From assembly GCA_017998095.1 (NCBI GenBank), contig JAGODU010000042.1:1-27000 (forward strand): DNA of 27,000 nucleotides. Reading direction: 5' to 3'. Below, in pieces: positions 24,914 through 27,000 of this stretch. This stretch comes from Prolixibacteraceae bacterium. Its GTDB lineage: Bacteria; Bacteroidota; Bacteroidia; Bacteroidales; Prolixibacteraceae. The notes under the pieces are model-generated. The model made no database searches. It saw only the letters and a list, made by a program, of their open reading frames with translations, and had not been told where the DNA came from. Both the position numbers and the translations under genes were made by a program. The first letter of the stretch is position 1. The number at the start of each line of letters is the position of its first letter.

Positions 24914-26388
24914 TATGCTTTTCCTGCCAGTTCTGAGCGTTTGATCTTGCCTGTATTGGTTTTAGGCAAAGATTCAAAGAATTCCACAGTTTTGGGTTGT
25001 TTAAAAGAAGCCAGATTCTTTTTGCAAAATATTAAAAGCTCGTTTTCTGTGAATGGAACGCCATTTCTCACTACGCACAGCTTGATAGCTTCGCCCAAGA
25101 TCTCATCCGGAATACCGACAGCAGCGCACTCCACAATCCCGGGCATACGGCAAACCACATCTTCTATTTCAAGAGGGCTGATGCGATTGGCTCCGCTTTT
25201 GATCATCTCTTTTTTGCGGCTGACTATGTAAATAAAGCCTTCTTCATCGACTTTTGCTAAATCTCCTGTCCACAGGCAATCTTTTTTAAGCACCTTTGCT
25301 GTTTCATCGGGTGAATTCCAATAGCCGGACATTACATTCTTACCTTGCGCAACGATCTCGCCAATTTCCCCTGCTTTTACTTCTTCGCCATGCTCATTAC
25401 GAACAGTGATCCGGACTCCGGGAATAGCTTTACCTATGGAACCAAGTTTTTCCTTAAGAAATGCCGGGTTAAGATAGGTCAAACGCGCTGATGCTTCAGT
25501 CTGTCCATACATCACAAAGAATTTAACATGCGGCACTGTTTGCGTAAATTCATCTATCATTGATGCCGGCATTCCGCCGCCTGCCTGCGTTACGTAACGA
25601 AGATACGTAAGTGGATACTTATGTAAAGCTGACTTTCGCAGAAGGATCGCAAAATGGGATGGTACGCTAGCAAAACCGGTTACCTTTTCCTTTTCCATGA
25701 GGTCAAGGACTACGTTCGGGTAAACAAAACGGTTATCTATGACTAATGTGGCGCCGACTTTAATATGGGTTGTGAGCAAGGAATTGCCGTAGGAATAGTA
25801 GAACGGTAAAATCACCATGATGCTGTCTGTGTGCTTTAAGTGAAGATATTCGACTATTGAAGTCGCATTGGCGCTCAAATTGGCGTGGGTTAGCATTACA
25901 CCTTTGGGCTTGCCTGTGGTGCCGGAGGTGTAGATGATCATAGCGAGATCTCGCTCTGATAAATCAGGGGACAGTCCCCTCAGGTTAGCATTGCAGTCGC
26001 TCTGGCGGGGACAGTCCCCAGTCAGAACATACTTGGAATCAACCAAGCCCTTGAAGGATGCCTGGTGCGTTGAATCGGTAAAAACGAATTTGGGAGTAAA
26101 ATCATTGAGTAACGACTCGAGTTCTCTACGCACGAATTGGGTATTCAACGGCACCACCACGCCGCCGGATTTTAATATGCCGAAGTATGCAACGATATAG
26201 TCAACGGAATTATCAAGGAACAACGCAACGCGGTCACCTTTTCTTATACCCGCGTCTAAAAGAATGTGAGCGCAATGATCCGAGCGTTTATCAAGTTCAG
26301 AGTAGGCCACTCTTTCTTTCTGATAAACGACCGCTGTTTTTGAGGGATACTTGTGAGCGCTATTGCGCAGAAGCTCGTGCAGTAACAT
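24913..26388 (-). CDS. AMP-forming acyl ligase/adenylation enzyme, acyl-CoA synthetase family
   Basis: A 491-residue ANL-superfamily enzyme that should activate a carboxylic acid as acyl-AMP and pass it to a thiol, probably the ACP encoded next to it. Motifs are IIYTSGTTGKPKGVML (151-166, phosphate loop), MYGQTEASARLTYL, LWTGDLAKVDEEGFIYIVSRKKEMIKSGANRISP (adenylate and hinge) and PKTNTGKIKRSEL with the C-terminal catalytic Lys. The frame is open further upstream to 26472, but that stretch lies over the ACP gene in another frame; ATG at 26388, starting MLLHELLRNSAHKYPSKTAVV, matches the family N-terminus. It overlaps the ACP gene by 29 bases. Twin palindromes are inserted in frame at 25966-26019 (residues about 123-142), just before the phosphate loop. 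Confidence 0.9.
   Translation of the reverse strand: MLLHELLRNSAHKYPSKTAVVYQKERVAYSELDKRSDHCAHILLDAGIRKGDRVALFLDNSVDYIVAYFGILKSGGVVVPLNTQFVRRELESLLNDFTPKFVFTDSTHQASFKGLVDSKYVLTGDCPRQSDCNANLRGLSPDLSERDLAMIIYTSGTTGKPKGVMLTHANLSANATSIVEYLHLKHTDSIMVILPFYYSYGNSLLTTHIKVGATLVIDNRFVYPNVVLDLMEKEKVTGFASVPSHFAILLRKSALHKYPLTYLRYVTQAGGGMPASMIDEFTQTVPHVKFFVMYGQTEASARLTYLNPAFLKEKLGSIGKAIPGVRITVRNEHGEEVKAGEIGEIVAQGKNVMSGYWNSPDETAKVLKKDCLWTGDLAKVDEEGFIYIVSRKKEMIKSGANRISPLEIEDVVCRMPGIVECAAVGIPDEILGEAIKLCVVRNGVPFTENELLIFCKKNLASFKQPKTVEFFESLPKTNTGKIKRSELAGKA
25966..26019. repeat. Twin REP-like palindromes inside the ligase gene
   Basis: Two copies of the self-complementary GGGGACAGTCCCC stand at 25966-25980 (15-base palindrome AGGGGACAGTCCCCT) and 26007-26019, 41 bases apart start to start. 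On the coding strand they read GGGGACTGTCCCC and are translated in two different frames as GDCP and RGLSP. This G/C-rich motif resembles the palindromes of REP elements moved by RAYT transposases. The insert keeps the reading frame and falls in a variable loop. No transposase gene is in the window. Confidence 0.75.
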
Positions 26389-26632
26389 ATTTGACCAGGT
26401 TATTGATGGAATCGAGGTTTTCAGGCATGAGATCCTCATCGGGGAGCTTGAAATCGAAGTTCTCTTCGACAAAGCTCACGACTTCAAGGATGCCGGTTGA
26501 ATCGACAATGCCTTTGCCCATGAACGAATCGTCATCGGTAAGGCTGGAATCGTTTCCAAGCAAAAAGTTATTTTTGATGAATTCACGAAGTTTTTTTCGT
26601 ATGTCTGCTTCATTCATTACTGCCACTTTCAT
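26360..26632 (-). CDS. Acyl carrier protein
   Basis: A 90-residue acidic, helical carrier protein. GIVDSTGILEVVSFVEENF near 41-59 holds the Asp-Ser phosphopantetheine attachment site, Ser45, followed by the usual helix II. The helix I region (KKLREFIKNNF) and an acidic C-terminal half (LPDEDLMPENLDS) fit the ACP fold. ATG at 26632 has GGAGGA almost touching it, and ATG at 26617 is an alternative start with the same core. The ligase gene overlaps its end by 29 bases, so the pair is very likely functional partners: ligase loads an acyl group onto this ACP. Whether the acyl goes to a sugar or elsewhere is unknown. Confidence 0.9.
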   Translation of the reverse strand: MKVAVMNEADIRKKLREFIKNNFLLGNDSSLTDDDSFMGKGIVDSTGILEVVSFVEENFDFKLPDEDLMPENLDSINNLVKYVTARASAQ

Positions 26633-26644
26633 TCCTCCCTGGTA

Positions 26645-27000
26645 TTATTGGCTTACTGCGGGCACATGCCCGTTTAGATATATAAGCGCTTCGCTGATGG
26701 CGTCGAAATCCCCCAGATCGAACCACGCGCCGTCGCAGATCTTGCCAAAAAGCTTATCATTCTGCGATAACCATTGCATATACGAGCCGGGGGTATCCTG
26801 ATTATGGCCGGCTTTCAAGTATTCTTTGACCAAATGAAGCTTTTCTTTTGGAATATAGTATATGCAAGTCGCGATAAGGTTGGATTTGGGCGACTGCGGC
26901 TTTTCCTCAAAACTTGTGATCTGGGCGAATTCGCTGATCTGCGCAAGGCCGTATTTAGTCAGGTTTATGTGGTTCGTGGGCAAATACAGGCACATGGAAT
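26645..27000 (-). CDS. Sugar-nucleotidyltransferase, C-terminal part (start beyond window)
   Basis: An open frame running from the right window edge to a stop at 26645, giving about 118 residues of the C-terminal half of a nucleotidyl-transferase (glucose-1-phosphate thymidylyltransferase/mannose-1-phosphate guanylyltransferase fold). KYGLAQISEFAQITSFEEKPQSP is the lid and product-binding segment, LIATCIYYIPKEKLHLV follows, and GAWFDLGDFDAISEALIYL is the conserved C-terminal motif with metal-binding Asp. Such enzymes make NDP-sugars from sugar-1-phosphates. It ends 12 bases before the ACP gene. The first internal ATG (26995) is inside the domain and is not the start. Nucleotide and sugar cannot be named from this part. 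Confidence 0.85.
   Translation of the reverse strand, partial: SMCLYLPTNHINLTKYGLAQISEFAQITSFEEKPQSPKSNLIATCIYYIPKEKLHLVKEYLKAGHNQDTPGSYMQWLSQNDKLFGKICDGAWFDLGDFDAISEALIYLNGHVPAVSQ

Noticed and set aside
26389..26472. Extended N-terminus of the acyl ligase
   Set aside because: The extra 28 codons lie over the ACP gene in another frame, look Ser-rich and unlike the family, and ATG at 26388 gives the expected start.
26187..26801. Plus-strand open frame of about 204 codons
   Set aside because: It runs opposite to the ligase, ACP and nucleotidyltransferase genes, which all have clear family motifs, and its own translation has none.

Overview
This 27 kb window is almost entirely a cell-surface polysaccharide biosynthesis locus of a bacterium. 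Every supported gene lies on the minus strand, so the biological order runs from the right end of the window to the left. Most neighbouring genes touch or overlap, often through ATGA junctions, and no gap exceeds about 190 bases, so most of it reads as one long operon. The organism cannot be fixed from sequence alone. The mix of secreted beta-helix proteins with a CFI-type C-terminal domain, exosortase-style EPS genes and a GGGGACAGTCCCC repeat suggests an uncultured Gram-negative-type lineage. Omnitrophota or a deltaproteobacteria-like group would fit, but this is a weak guess.

Layout in transcription order. (1) 27000-21994, about 45-50% GC in hand-counted lines: the end of a sugar-nucleotidyltransferase, an acyl carrier protein, an AMP-forming acyl ligase, an asparagine-synthetase-like amidotransferase and a PP-loop N-acetyl-sugar amidotransferase. 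This looks like an ACP-dependent module for acyl or amide chemistry on a surface sugar. (2) 21926-13805, about 30-36% GC: a GT4 glycosyltransferase, a UDP-GlcNAc 2-epimerase, a GNAT acyltransferase, an SGNH-like secreted protein, a polysaccharide deacetylase broken near its 3' end by a one-base frameshift, a second GT4, a Wzx-type flippase and a hexapeptide O-acetyltransferase. (3) 13783-2194: GT4, GT2, an unrecognised deacetylase-like protein, an O-antigen polymerase/ligase, a second AsnB-like amidotransferase, GT4, a methyltransferase, a second NodB-type deacetylase, a second UDP-GlcNAc 2-epimerase and a fifth GT4. (4) 2176-1: two secreted parallel beta-helix proteins, the second cut by the window edge. 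Their mature N-termini share an exact 115-base repeat.

How the genes fit together (inference): the epimerases supply ManNAc-type sugars. The amidotransferases, methyltransferase, acetyltransferases and deacetylases decorate the sugars. The glycosyltransferases build a repeat unit on a lipid carrier, the flippase exports it, and the polymerase/ligase joins it. The beta-helix proteins may act on or bind the finished polymer at the surface.

The points most worth checking are the ACP/ligase/AsnB/PP-loop module, the in-frame twin palindromes inside the ligase, the deacetylase frameshift, the perfect repeat between the beta-helix genes, the base-composition step near 22.0-22.4 kb, and the unrecognised 375-residue protein at 10520-11647. 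No rRNA, tRNA, CRISPR array, complete insertion sequence or convincing intrinsic terminator was seen.
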